A DNA stretch of 64,000 bases from CAVTBT01 sp963733065. Lineage in GTDB: Bacteria; Actinomycetota; Thermoleophilia; Gaiellales; Gaiellaceae. The stretch lies in contig CAVTBT010000006.1 of NCBI GenBank assembly GCA_963733065.1, positions 1-64,000 on the forward strand. Direction: 5' to 3'. Each line of letters opens with the position of its first letter. The stretch's first letter is position 1. A program made the translations under genes and the position numbers. This document shows, one piece after another, positions 24,907 to 33,415 of the stretch. The notes beneath the pieces were generated by a model, which saw only the letters and a program-made list of their open reading frames with translations, was not told where the DNA came from and made no database searches.

Positions 24907-26654
24907 CGCTCATGCGCGTCCTCGCGATCGTCCGCCTCGGCGTGTTCGTCCTCGGGGCCGCGTACCTCGGCCTGCAGTGGGACGTCATCCCGTCCGGCTA
25001 CCGCGCACTCGGGGTCGTCGTCGTCGCGTCGCATTTCGTGCTGGGCGCCCTGCTGCTCGTCCTGGTGCACCGGCGGAGACTGCGCGGCCGGCGGCTCGCG
25101 CAGGCGAGCGTGGTCGTGGACCTGGTGCTCGTAACGGGCTACGTCTTCACGTTCTCGTTCGAGGCCGGTCAGCCGCTGCGGTCGCTCTTCTACCTCGTCA
25201 TCCTCGAGGCCGCGCTGCTCTTCCGCACACGAGGAGGGGTGCTGACGGCGCTGGCCACAGTGCCGATCCTCGCCGCCTCGGAGGTCTGGCGCGCGGAGGA
25301 GTTCGGAGACGGCGTCCAGGTCGGCTCGGTGATCCTGCGCGGAGCAGTGGGGGTGCTGCTCGGAGGCGTCACAGGCCGCCTGGTCGAGCTGGAGCGCCGT
25401 CAGGCAAAGGCCTCCGAGCAGCGAGCCGCCGAGGCGGAGCGCCTCCGGGACGCGTTCGGGCGCCGCGTCGACCTCCTGGAGGCCGCGAACCGCTGTGCCC
25501 GCGCGCTCGCGTCGTCCCTGCGGCTCGACGAGGCCTTCGAGGCGTTCGTCGACGAGGTGCGGGGTGTCGTGGCGTTCGACCGGCTGGTGGTCGCGCGAGA
25601 GGAGGACGGTGTGCCGGAGATCCTCGCGACGGCCGGGCTCGGAGCCGACCGGTGGCCGCCCGGGCCGGCGCACATACAGCTCGCCGGCGTCGTCCAGCGC
25701 CTGAGCGACGGTCGGACGCTGGTCCGCGGTGACATGGCGGCCGACCCGCTGCCCGGGGAGGAGCCGCTCGTCGCCCTCGGGCTGCGATCCCGCGTCCTCG
25801 CCCCCTTGACCGCCGGGGACCGCACGATCGGGTACTTCGCGCTCGCCCGCAGGGAGCCCGAGGCGTTCGGGCCCGAGGAGGTCGAGCTGATCACGCTGCT
25901 CGGCCGCCTCGTCGGGTCGGCCGTTCAGAACATCAGGGCCTATGAGGCAGAGCGCGCCACGGTCGAGGAGCTGCGGCGGCTGTCGGCGCTCCGGGCGGAC
26001 TTCGTCTCGCTGGTCTCGCACGAGCTGCGGAGCCCGATGGCGGCGGTGATCGGGTCGGCCCGCACCCTCCAGCAGCGGTGGCGCGAGCTGCGCCCCGAGC
26101 AGCGGGAGGCGTTCCTCGCCGTCATCGGCGACGAGACCAGCCGGCTCGCCAGCCTGATCGAGGACGTGCTGCACACGTCGCGCATCGAGGCGGGGACGTT
26201 CACGTACCGCTTCGCCGAGGTCGACCTCGTGCAGCTGGCCCGCGACTCGGTCGCGGCGGCCGGGCTCGCGCAGGACGAGGTCAGCGTGGCGATCGACGCC
26301 GCGCCCGCGCTCCCGTCCGTCAACGGCGACTCCGAGCGGCTGCGCCAGCTGCTCGACAACCTCGTCTCGAACGCGGTCAAGTACTCGGCCGCCGGACAGG
26401 AGGTGCGGGTCAGCGTCGGCGGCGAGAACGGACGTCTCCGACTTGCCGTCCGGGACGAGGGGCCGGGCATCGCGCCGGAGCACCAGTCGCTGATCTTCGA
26501 GAAGTTCGGTCGTGCCGCCGCCGGGAGCGCCAAGCCGGGCACCGGCCTCGGACTGTTCATCGCGCGTTCGATCGCCACCGCGCACGGCGGCTCGCTCGAC
26601 GTGCACTCGGCGCTCGGCCGCGGGGCGACGTTCACCCTCACGCTGCCCGTATGA
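24903..26654 (+). CDS. GAF-domain membrane sensor histidine kinase
   Basis: 583 residues: five or six N-terminal membrane helices (about 5-160), a short coiled coil, a GAF domain (about 195-345) and a kinase core. The core contains FVSLVSHELRSPMAAVIGSA (phospho-His near 371), DNLVSNAVKYSAAG, DEGPGIAPEHQ and GTGLGLFIARSIA. It should autophosphorylate in response to a ligand of the GAF or membrane domain. No response regulator lies beside it, so it is an orphan locally. It overlaps queG by 4 bp, but a functional link is doubtful. Confidence 0.9.
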   Translation: MTLMRVLAIVRLGVFVLGAAYLGLQWDVIPSGYRALGVVVVASHFVLGALLLVLVHRRRLRGRRLAQASVVVDLVLVTGYVFTFSFEAGQPLRSLFYLVILEAALLFRTRGGVLTALATVPILAASEVWRAEEFGDGVQVGSVILRGAVGVLLGGVTGRLVELERRQAKASEQRAAEAERLRDAFGRRVDLLEAANRCARALASSLRLDEAFEAFVDEVRGVVAFDRLVVAREEDGVPEILATAGLGADRWPPGPAHIQLAGVVQRLSDGRTLVRGDMAADPLPGEEPLVALGLRSRVLAPLTAGDRTIGYFALARREPEAFGPEEVELITLLGRLVGSAVQNIRAYEAERATVEELRRLSALRADFVSLVSHELRSPMAAVIGSARTLQQRWRELRPEQREAFLAVIGDETSRLASLIEDVLHTSRIEAGTFTYRFAEVDLVQLARDSVAAAGLAQDEVSVAIDAAPALPSVNGDSERLRQLLDNLVSNAVKYSAAGQEVRVSVGGENGRLRLAVRDEGPGIAPEHQSLIFEKFGRAAAGSAKPGTGLGLFIARSIATAHGGSLDVHSALGRGATFTLTLPV

Positions 26655-26670
26655 ACCTTCGGGCGGGCGT

Positions 26671-28698
26671 CTACCTGCGGGCTGCGCGTGCGCGCGGGCG
26701 GGCCTTGAGCTCTCGCGTCAGCGCGCGGGCGCGTGCGGCGATGGCCTTCCGCAGCGGCGCAGGCTCCAGCACCACGGCCTCGCCGCGGTCGGCGAGCACC
26801 TCCGTGAGGAGCCACTCCTCGCTGGCGTACGGCAGCTCGGCAAGCGCCGAGCCGTCCGCGAGCGGGCGCGCCCCACGCTCGACCTTCCAGCGCGCGACCG
26901 GCTTCGCGTAGAGGATCCGCGCGACGCGGGGATCGCTCATGTAGCTCGGGTCGTAGTCGGCGCGCGGCTCGAACGTCGCGCCGGTCGGCTCCGCCGAGCG
27001 CATTCGATCGAGCCGGAACGTCCTCGCGCCGCCTGCGTCGCGATCCCAGGTGTGGACGTACCAGTGCGGCAGCTCGCGCACGAACTGATACGGCTCGACC
27101 TCTCGGGCGGTCGGCTCCGCATCGTCCTCCTTGAGGTACTCGATCCGAACGACCTGGTGCTTCGCCATCGCATCGCTGAGTGCCGCCACGAGGCGCTCCT
27201 CGTCGGTCTCCACGAGCACCTCGGGAGTCTGCGACAGCTCGAACTGTCCGAAGGTCTCCTCGAGCTTTCCGCGCACCTTCTCGAGCGGCGTCCGCGAGTC
27301 GGCCGCGATCATCGGCCCGACGAACTCGAGCGCCAGCCGGATCGCACGCGCCTCGAGCGGCGTGAGCTTGGGCGGACGGCGGAAGACGTCGCCGTACAGC
27401 TCCTTGTCCACGCGCACCACGCCGTTGTCCAGTTCGGCGTAGACCGTGTAGCACCCGCCGCCGAAGTTGACGAGGTTGAGCAGCGACAGTGCCTCCACCA
27501 ACTCCTCGGTGGTGACGGAAAAGCTCTGCGCCAGCTCCTCGGCGTCGAGCTCCGCCTCCTTGCTCTCGCCGCATGCCGCAAGGAGGTGGGCGAGCAGCGC
27601 CTGCAGGACGCCGAACCGCTCCGGCGCAACGGGGCCTGGCAGACGCTCGGGCGGGACGGCAGGATGCGCCGAGCGCGGCCGCGAACGCGCGGGGCGCGGC
27701 GGTTCGCCCTCGTGTCGCTCGCGCAGCCGGACGAGCGCCTCGGCGACGGCATCGCGCAGCTCCACCGGCGCGATGGGCACCGCGCGGCCGTTCTGCCGCA
27801 GCACCCACGAGGCGAGCGGCCCGACGCTCGCGTACGGCGTCTCGAAGATGCCGTCGTCGAGCGTGCCCGCGTTCGGCAGCGTGCGCGCGACCCACCACGC
27901 GGTATCGCCGTGCACCTCGACCCGAGCCGTGCCGGCGACCTCGCCGACCTGCCACGGCGGCTTGCCGCGGTACTCGTCGATCTCGAAGTCCCCGGGGAAG
28001 CGGAAGTCGCGCTCCCGCCGTGTGGCAAAGCGGATGTCGCTCCGGATCCGCGAGACGCGGAACTTCTTGCGGCGGCTCTCGTCCTCGAGGTCCTCGCCCA
28101 CGACGTACCAGGCGCTCATGTCGTGCAGCAGCGCCAGTGGGTTGACCGTGCGCTCGCGCTCCTGGTCGCGCGCGATCGACCAGTACGCGAACTTGACCGT
28201 CCGGCCCTTCGAGATCGCGGTTTCGAGCTTCGCCAGGCGTCCCGCCATCTCGGGCGAGTAGTCGAGGTCGCGCATCGTGACGCGTGCCTCGGTGCCGCCC
28301 TGGGGCCCGGGGAAGCCAGGTCGGCCCAGCGCGAGGTTCTGGAGCGCGAGCCGCAGCGGCTCCGCGTAGGCGAACTGGCCCTCGAGCATGAACAGTGCCG
28401 TCGTCAGCGCCGCGAGCTCCTCGTCGTCGAGCTCGAGGGCGTCGAGGAAGTAGTGCTCCGAGCGCAGCGTGTAGAGCTCCTCGCCCGTGAATTCGTCGCG
28501 CTGCCCGTGCAGCGGCACGCCGAGCGCGATCAGCTCCGACCGGTCGGAGTAGAAGCGGCGGGCGAACGCCTCGTCGCTCATCTCCGAGTAGCCCTCGACG
28601 TTCGACTTCACGTCGCGCGCGGTCAGCGGGCGGCGCTCGGCCATCAGGAAGGCGACGAGCGACAGCTGCCGGATCAGCTTGTCGGTGTCGTGCGACAC
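26671..28698 (-). CDS. PafBC-type transcription factor, fused twin WYL-domain protein
   Basis: 675 residues with two HTH-WYL units in one chain. The first has MSHDTDKLIRQLSLVAFLMA and a WYL core with VKFAYWSIARDQERERTVNP. The second begins near residue 350 with PERFGVLQALLAHLLAACGE, has a WYL core with RIEYLKEDDAEPTAREVEPY, and also HWYVHTWDRDAGG. PafB and PafC are usually separate genes beside the proteasome operon and control the mycobacterial DNA-damage response; fused forms occur in some other actinobacteria. WYL domains sense single-stranded nucleic acid. No proteasome genes are in view. Confidence 0.85.
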   Translation of the reverse strand: MSHDTDKLIRQLSLVAFLMAERRPLTARDVKSNVEGYSEMSDEAFARRFYSDRSELIALGVPLHGQRDEFTGEELYTLRSEHYFLDALELDDEELAALTTALFMLEGQFAYAEPLRLALQNLALGRPGFPGPQGGTEARVTMRDLDYSPEMAGRLAKLETAISKGRTVKFAYWSIARDQERERTVNPLALLHDMSAWYVVGEDLEDESRRKKFRVSRIRSDIRFATRRERDFRFPGDFEIDEYRGKPPWQVGEVAGTARVEVHGDTAWWVARTLPNAGTLDDGIFETPYASVGPLASWVLRQNGRAVPIAPVELRDAVAEALVRLRERHEGEPPRPARSRPRSAHPAVPPERLPGPVAPERFGVLQALLAHLLAACGESKEAELDAEELAQSFSVTTEELVEALSLLNLVNFGGGCYTVYAELDNGVVRVDKELYGDVFRRPPKLTPLEARAIRLALEFVGPMIAADSRTPLEKVRGKLEETFGQFELSQTPEVLVETDEERLVAALSDAMAKHQVVRIEYLKEDDAEPTAREVEPYQFVRELPHWYVHTWDRDAGGARTFRLDRMRSAEPTGATFEPRADYDPSYMSDPRVARILYAKPVARWKVERGARPLADGSALAELPYASEEWLLTEVLADRGEAVVLEPAPLRKAIAARARALTRELKARPRARAARR

Positions 28699-28734
28699 GC
28701 TGGCGAGCTTAGTCGCTCGCGGCCGGTTGGGCGC

Positions 28735-29202
28735 TCAGGCCGCGATCGTCGCGCGATCGAGGTGCTGGTGCGACGGGCAGTAGTCCCGCTCGGGCAGCGG
28801 CGTGCGCTGGCAGGCCTTGCCCTTGCGCGTCGTCGCCTTGCATCTTGCGACGCCGCCGTCGAGCGCGCCGGACTCGATCTGGGCCTCGATGAAGCCGACG
28901 GCCGCCCCGACTCCCTCGCGCACCGCCCAGGCGACCTGCGCCTGCGCCGTGATCGGGAAGTGCCGGCGGATGTCCTGGAAGAGCGAGCGGTCGGGACGCG
29001 CGAAGTACTGCGGATCCTGGGCCAGGCGCTCCATCGTGCCCTCACACTGCTCGAGCACGTCGCGCCGTGCCTCGATCTGATGCTCCTCGTCGGCGTATGG
29101 CTCGATCAGGTCCTTGATGGAGCGGTAGATCGCTCGCGAGTATTGATACATGCAGGTCTGTAGCTGGGCGATCTGCTCTTCCATGCGCACTCCAGATTCC
29201 AT
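28735..29202 (-). CDS. unknown protein with a C-terminal Cys/His zinc motif
   Basis: 155 residues. A helical N-terminal body (MEEQIAQLQTCMYQYSRAIY) is followed by a compact Cys/His knuckle: CKATTRKGKACQRTPLP then DYCPSHQHL, a C-x8-C-x9-C-x2-H arrangement that should bind zinc. Similar knuckles occur in phage and actinobacterial proteins of unknown role. ATG 29202 is used; a second in-frame ATG lies 18 nt downstream at 29184. The region upstream (29203-29373) is AT-richer than the rest and carries repeated elements, so this gene may be specially regulated. Confidence 0.65.
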   Translation of the reverse strand: MESGVRMEEQIAQLQTCMYQYSRAIYRSIKDLIEPYADEEHQIEARRDVLEQCEGTMERLAQDPQYFARPDRSLFQDIRRHFPITAQAQVAWAVREGVGAAVGFIEAQIESGALDGGVARCKATTRKGKACQRTPLPERDYCPSHQHLDRATIAA

Positions 29203-29212
29203 GCCGGATCCC

Positions 29213-29288
29213 TTTTACAAAGCGGAAATATGGCGGCGGCGGGCGGCTACGTCGGTGAGTCTACAGAGTTTCCGCGCTTGTTACAAAG
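29213..29288. repeat. repeated TTACAAAG elements and an inverted repeat in an AT-richer gap
   Basis: TTACAAAG occurs at 29215-29222 and 29281-29288, 66 bp apart in the same orientation. GCGGAAA (29223-29229) and TTTCCGC (29271-29277) form an inverted pair between them. On the minus strand the copies read CTTTGTAA, upstream of the zinc-motif gene at 29202, so promoter or operator functions are plausible. Nothing else is visible from 29203 to 29373. Confidence 0.4.
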
Positions 29289-29373
29289 TGCGAACGATTG
29301 TTGCCTGTACCGCAAACCGAACCGGTACGCGACGCACGGTGAGATACCCGTGCAGCCGCGATCTACACCTCGA

Positions 29374-30066
29374 TCAGCTGGCGATCTCGCGCGTGTACGC
29401 GAGCGGGAAAGCGGCCTTCGCACGCTGGAGCGAGCTTGCCGCTTCCTCCGGAGATCCATAGATCCCGGTGAAGACGACGTAGTAGCCGGGGTGCAGGCTG
29501 GCGAAGCGGTTCGAGTCGATGACGCCTACCTCGCGCAGCCCCTTCGACAGGGCCTGCTGCGCCTTGCCGCGCGCCGGTGCGCCGCCCTCGGCCTGCGGCA
29601 GCGAGATCAGAACGATCGTCCAGCCGTCCCGGCCGCGCGGCCAGCGCACGAGACCCGGACGCCGTGCCGGCGCTCCCGGACGGACGGCCGGAGTTGTTGC
29701 CGCACCGGTCGGCTCCGGCGGCGTCGGCAGCGTCGACGTGTTGGCCTCGGCGAGCGGGTTGCCCCCCGTCGCGACCGAGAATGCGGCGGCGACGCCATTG
29801 TCTCTGGTGACGGCGATGGCGGCGGCGGCTCCCGCGGCGGCGAGGAGCAGCGCGAGTAGCGCCGGCCAGACCCATGCTCTCGGCACGCGACGCGAGCGGC
29901 CGCCGGCGGCGCGGGCAGTGAGCTTCGCGAACAGCGGGCTGTCCCACGGCAGGCGCAGGCCGCACTCGAGGCAGTACTCCTGCTCGGTGTCGAACGCTTC
30001 GCCGCACCGGGGACAGAGGCCCGCGATCGGAGCCTCTCGGCGGGCGGTCGCGCCGCCCGTGCTCAT
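29374..30066 (-). CDS. membrane protein with N-terminal zinc ribbon and C-terminal SPOR-like domain
   Basis: 230 residues: a zinc ribbon CPRCGEAFDTEQEYCLECGL at about 18-37, one membrane helix (PALLALLLAAAGAAAAIAV), a Pro/Thr-rich linker and a C-terminal domain with WTIVLISLPQ, PGYYVVFTGIYGSPEEAASS and LAYTREIAS. The last part resembles SPOR domains, which bind denuded peptidoglycan at division sites. The zinc ribbon would then be cytosolic and the SPOR-like part external. Its ATG overlaps the preceding gene's stop by 4 bp, so the pair is an operon. Confidence 0.75.
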   Translation of the reverse strand: MSTGGATARREAPIAGLCPRCGEAFDTEQEYCLECGLRLPWDSPLFAKLTARAAGGRSRRVPRAWVWPALLALLLAAAGAAAAIAVTRDNGVAAAFSVATGGNPLAEANTSTLPTPPEPTGAATTPAVRPGAPARRPGLVRWPRGRDGWTIVLISLPQAEGGAPARGKAQQALSKGLREVGVIDSNRFASLHPGYYVVFTGIYGSPEEAASSLQRAKAAFPLAYTREIAS

Positions 30067-30554
30067 GCGCCCGGCCGGCCCTCGTCGGGCTGGGCGGGAC
30101 GGCCGCAGGTGGAGCAGAAGTTCATCGCCGCGAGCAGGGGCGCACCGCACTCGCAGCGGGCCACGGGGGTCGCCCGGCGGAGCGGGCTGGAAAGCGTGAG
30201 CAGCGCGTCGAGCTCGTGGATTCGCGCCTCGAGCGCGATCAGGTCGGTGCACCGCTCGACGAGCAGGTCCTCCCTGAACCGGTCGCGACGGTACATCTCG
30301 AGTGCGAGACCTCCGAGGTCGCGCAGGCGATCCTCGCGGACTCGCATGAGCGCGCGCCGTTCGCGGCGGAGCTCGCTCGCAGGCGGCGCGGTCCGGCGGC
30401 GCTTGGGCGGGGCGGCCGGAGGCGGGGGCGCGGGTGGCGGCGGCGGAAGCACGGCCGCCGGTGGCGGGCTCGACGCGGTGTCGGCGAGCGCGTCGGTGTC
30501 CATGCCGCCGGGCGTGGGCTGCCGGCGCAGGCGTGAGAGCAGCGAGGGCGCCAT
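30063..30554 (-). CDS. proline-rich protein with C-terminal zinc ribbon
   Basis: 163 residues. A Pro/Ala-rich N-terminal stretch (runs of Pro near residues 28-48) leads to a helical Arg-rich segment (ELRRERRALMRVREDRLRDL) and a C-terminal zinc ribbon CECGAPLLAAMNFCSTCGRP. It is translationally coupled to the zinc ribbon-SPOR protein, and the paired ribbons suggest the two proteins work together. TAGACT lies 9 nt before ATG 30554. I know no function for this pair. Confidence 0.7.
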   Translation of the reverse strand: MAPSLLSRLRRQPTPGGMDTDALADTASSPPPAAVLPPPPPAPPPPAAPPKRRRTAPPASELRRERRALMRVREDRLRDLGGLALEMYRRDRFREDLLVERCTDLIALEARIHELDALLTLSSPLRRATPVARCECGAPLLAAMNFCSTCGRPAQPDEGRPGA

Positions 30555-30563
30555 CCGCGGCCG

Positions 30564-30569
30564 AGTCTA
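30564..30569 (-). promoter_or_regulatory. -10 hexamer TAGACT of the zinc-ribbon operon
   Basis: On the minus strand TAGACT lies 9 nt before ATG 30554, close to the leaderless spacing seen at other genes in the window. Confidence 0.45.
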
Positions 30570-30603
30570 GCGGCGCATCCGGCGGCCATCCGGCGCGGCG
30601 CGG

Positions 30604-32031
30604 CTACAGCTGCAGGACGACCAGCCGCTCTTCGGTCAGTTCGCGAACCGCCCAGGCCGGGCCCTCGCGCGTGTTGCCCGACGCCTTCACGCCGCCGTAG
30701 GGCATCTGGTCGGCCCGGAACGTCGGCGCCTCGTTGACGGTCACCCCGCCGAACTCGAGCTCGCGGCCGGCACGCAGCGCCGTGTCGAGGCGCGACGTGA
30801 AGATTCCCGCCTGGAGGCCGTAGCGGGTGCCGTTCGCCAGCGCGATCGCCTCGTCGAGTGAGTCGTACGCGTTGACGGTGACCACCGGACCGAAGACCTC
30901 CTCGCACGACACGTTCAGGGCCGGCGCCGCGTTGGCGATCACGGTCGGCCGCAGCAGGCCGTCGGCAACGTCGCCGCCCGCAAGGATTTCCGCGCCGGCC
31001 GCCCGGGCCTCCTCGATCCAGGCGAGCACACGGTCGCGCTCGTCTTCCGCGATCAGCGGGCCGACGTCCGTCTCCTCGTCGGCAGGGTCGCCCACCACGA
31101 GCCGTTCGACCCTGGGGACGAAGCGCTCCAGGAAGCCGTCGTACGCCGCCCGTTGGACGTAGATGCGCTGCACCGAGATGCAGCTCTGCCCGGCGAAGGC
31201 GAAGGCGTTGGCGGCGAGACGCGTCGCGACGTCGTCGAGGTCGGCATCCGCCTCGACGATCACCGGCGTGGCGTTGCCGAGCTCGAGGTTGACCCGCTTG
31301 CGTGGGGCGCGCTCGCGGAGCTTCCAGCCGACGTCCCCGGAGCCGGTGAAGGTGATCAGCCGCACGCGTTCGTCCTCGACGAGCACGTCTCCGATCTCGG
31401 ACGCAGGCCCGACGAGGACGTTGAGCCAGCCTGGCGGGAGCCCGGCTTCGGTCTCGAGCTCGGCGAGCAGGAGCGCCGAGAGCGGCGTCTGCGAGGCCGG
31501 TTTCAAAACGACGGCGCAGCCCGCGGCGAGCGCGGGCGCGATCTTGTGCGCGACGAGATTGAGCGGGAAGTTGAACGGTGAGATCGCGCCCACGACGCCC
31601 ACCGGGACGCGAAGGGTGAAGGCGAGCTTGCCCTCGCCCGCCTGCGAGCCTTCCATCGGGACGACCTCGCCGGCGAGCTTGCGGGCCTCGACCGCCGCCA
31701 TCGTGTACGTCGACATCGCGCGCGCCACCTCGACACGCGCCGCCTTCAGCGGCTTGCCGGCCTCGGCCGCGATCTGCCGCGCCGCGTCGTCCGCGCGGCG
31801 GCCGAGCGCACCGGCGACCCGGACGAGGATCTCGGCCCGCTTGTGCGCCGGCAGCGGCTCGCGCATCGCGCGCTCGGCGGCGTCGACGGCACGCCGGGCC
31901 TCGTCCGCGCCCGCCTTGGCGACGCGGGCGACGGTCTCGCCGGAGTAGGGCGACCGCACCTCGACCCAGTCGCCGGTCTCGACCCACTCGCCGTCGACGA
32001 GCAGCTTCCGCTCGGTCGCCGTCGCCGCCAT
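30604..32031 (-). CDS. aldehyde dehydrogenase (NAD(P)+-dependent)
   Basis: 475 residues with the ALDH signatures ISPFNFPLNLVAHKIAPALA, ITFTGSGDVGWKL, LELGNATPVIVEADADLDD (general-base Glu near 249) and FAFAGQSCISVQR (nucleophile Cys near 281), ending EEVFGPVV...MPYGGVKASGNTREGP. It oxidises an aldehyde to an acid or acyl-CoA; the C-terminal SGNTREGP pattern resembles phosphonoacetaldehyde, lactaldehyde and glyceraldehyde-3-phosphate-type ALDHs, but the substrate is unassigned. The minus-strand TAGGCT (32039-32044) lies 7 nt before ATG 32031 and contains part of the start codon of the divergent gene. Confidence 0.9.
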   Translation of the reverse strand: MAATATERKLLVDGEWVETGDWVEVRSPYSGETVARVAKAGADEARRAVDAAERAMREPLPAHKRAEILVRVAGALGRRADDAARQIAAEAGKPLKAARVEVARAMSTYTMAAVEARKLAGEVVPMEGSQAGEGKLAFTLRVPVGVVGAISPFNFPLNLVAHKIAPALAAGCAVVLKPASQTPLSALLLAELETEAGLPPGWLNVLVGPASEIGDVLVEDERVRLITFTGSGDVGWKLRERAPRKRVNLELGNATPVIVEADADLDDVATRLAANAFAFAGQSCISVQRIYVQRAAYDGFLERFVPRVERLVVGDPADEETDVGPLIAEDERDRVLAWIEEARAAGAEILAGGDVADGLLRPTVIANAAPALNVSCEEVFGPVVTVNAYDSLDEAIALANGTRYGLQAGIFTSRLDTALRAGRELEFGGVTVNEAPTFRADQMPYGGVKASGNTREGPAWAVRELTEERLVVLQL

Positions 32032-32043
32032 AGTGCCAAGCCT

Positions 32044-33375
32044 ATGCCGCCGGAGACGCGCTATGCGAGAGCGGGCGACCTGAGCATCGCGTACCAGGTC
32101 GTCGGCGACGGGCCGTCCGACCTGCTCTGGATCCCCGGGTGGGTCTCGAACGTCGAGCTGGCCTGGGACGAGCCGACGCTCGCACACTTCCTCGGCCGGC
32201 TCGCGCGGTTCTCGCGGCTCATCCTGTTCGACAAGCGCGGCACCGGGCTCTCGGACCGGGTGCCCACCGACCGGCTGCCGTCCCTCGACGAACGGCTCGA
32301 CGACGTCGTGACGGTGCTCGACGCCGCCGGCTCCGAGCGCGCGGCGCTCGTCAGCCACTCCGAGGGCGGCAACCTCGCCGTGCTGTTCGCCGCGACGTTC
32401 CCGGAGCGGACGGCCGCACTCGTGACCACGGGCGTCTACGCGAAGCGCGTCTGGAGCGAGGACTATCCCTGGGCGCCGACCCCCGAGGAACGCGAGGCGG
32501 AGATCGCCCGCGTCGAGGAGGGATGGGGGCGCGACCCTGATGTCTCTCACTACGCGCCCAGCGTGGCGGGAGACGAGGCGTTCGCACGCAGGCTCGCCAC
32601 GTACTTCCGCCGGAGCGCCAGCCCGGGCGCGGCGGTGGCGCTCCTGCGCATGAACACCCAGATCGACGTCCGGGACGTGCTGCCGACGATCCGGGTGCCG
32701 ACGCTCGTCATCCATCGCACCGACGACCCCGATGTCCACGTCGAGGAAGGCCGCTGGATCGCCGGGCAGATCCCCGGCGCGCGCTTTCTCGAGCTGCCGG
32801 GCGAGGACCATCTGCCCTGGGTGGGGGACGCCGACCGGCTGCTCGACGAGATCGAGGAGTTCCTCACCGGCGCGCGGCGCGGGCCGGATCTCGACCGCGT
32901 GCTCGCGACGGTGCTCTTCACCGACATCGCGCGCTCCACCGAGCGCGCCGCGGAGCTCGGCGACGCGCGCTGGGCCGAGCTCGTGGAGGCGCACCACGCG
33001 GCTGTTCGCCGGGAGCTCGAGCGCTTCCGGGGCCGTGAGCTCGACACCGCCGGTGACGGCTTTCTCGCCGCGTTCGACGGGCCGGCGCGCGCCGTGCGGT
33101 GTGCGCTCGCCATCCGGGACGCCGTGGCCCGGCTGGGCCTCGAGATCCGGGCGGGCGTCCACACGGGCGAGTGCGAGCTCGTCGGCGACAGGCTCCGCGG
33201 GATCGCGGTGCACACCGGCGCACGGATCTCGGCGGCCGCCGACCCCGGTGAGGTGCTCGTCTCGCGCACCGTCACGGATCTCGTGGCGGGGTCGGGCCTC
33301 GGCTTCGAGCCGCGCGGCGAGGTCGAGCTGAAGGGCGTGCCGGGTCGCTGGCAGCTCTTCGCCGTCGTGGGCTGA
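32044..33375 (+). CDS. alpha/beta-hydrolase fused to a class III nucleotidyl cyclase
   Basis: 443 residues. Residues 1-280 are an alpha/beta-hydrolase (FDKRGTGLSDR; nucleophile elbow VSHSEGGNL with Ser near 104; His in PGEDHLPW). Residues from 284 form a cyclase homology domain: metal ligands in LFTDIARSTERA and TAGDGFLAAF. The transition-state Asn of VNxAAR is replaced (AVHTGARIS), while the Arg is kept, so activity may be altered. This fusion is common in actinobacteria and may couple a small-molecule hydrolase to cyclic nucleotide output. Starts 12 bp from the divergent ALDH gene. Confidence 0.9.
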   Translation: MPPETRYARAGDLSIAYQVVGDGPSDLLWIPGWVSNVELAWDEPTLAHFLGRLARFSRLILFDKRGTGLSDRVPTDRLPSLDERLDDVVTVLDAAGSERAALVSHSEGGNLAVLFAATFPERTAALVTTGVYAKRVWSEDYPWAPTPEEREAEIARVEEGWGRDPDVSHYAPSVAGDEAFARRLATYFRRSASPGAAVALLRMNTQIDVRDVLPTIRVPTLVIHRTDDPDVHVEEGRWIAGQIPGARFLELPGEDHLPWVGDADRLLDEIEEFLTGARRGPDLDRVLATVLFTDIARSTERAAELGDARWAELVEAHHAAVRRELERFRGRELDTAGDGFLAAFDGPARAVRCALAIRDAVARLGLEIRAGVHTGECELVGDRLRGIAVHTGARISAAADPGEVLVSRTVTDLVAGSGLGFEPRGEVELKGVPGRWQLFAVVG

Positions 33376-33403
33376 GAGGATCGCCCGGAGCAGCCGCCCT
33401 CGC

Positions 33404-33409
33404 TACCCT
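33404..33409 (+). promoter_or_regulatory. -10 hexamer TACCCT of the thiolase gene
   Basis: TACCCT ends 6 nt before GTG 33416, at leaderless spacing. Confidence 0.45.
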
Positions 33410-33415
33410 CACGGA

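Noticed and set aside
30604..33213. Minus-strand open frame extending the ALDH to 869 residues
   Set aside because: The extension is antisense to the hydrolase-cyclase gene; the ALDH start at 32031 has a normal N-terminus and a TAGGCT hexamer.
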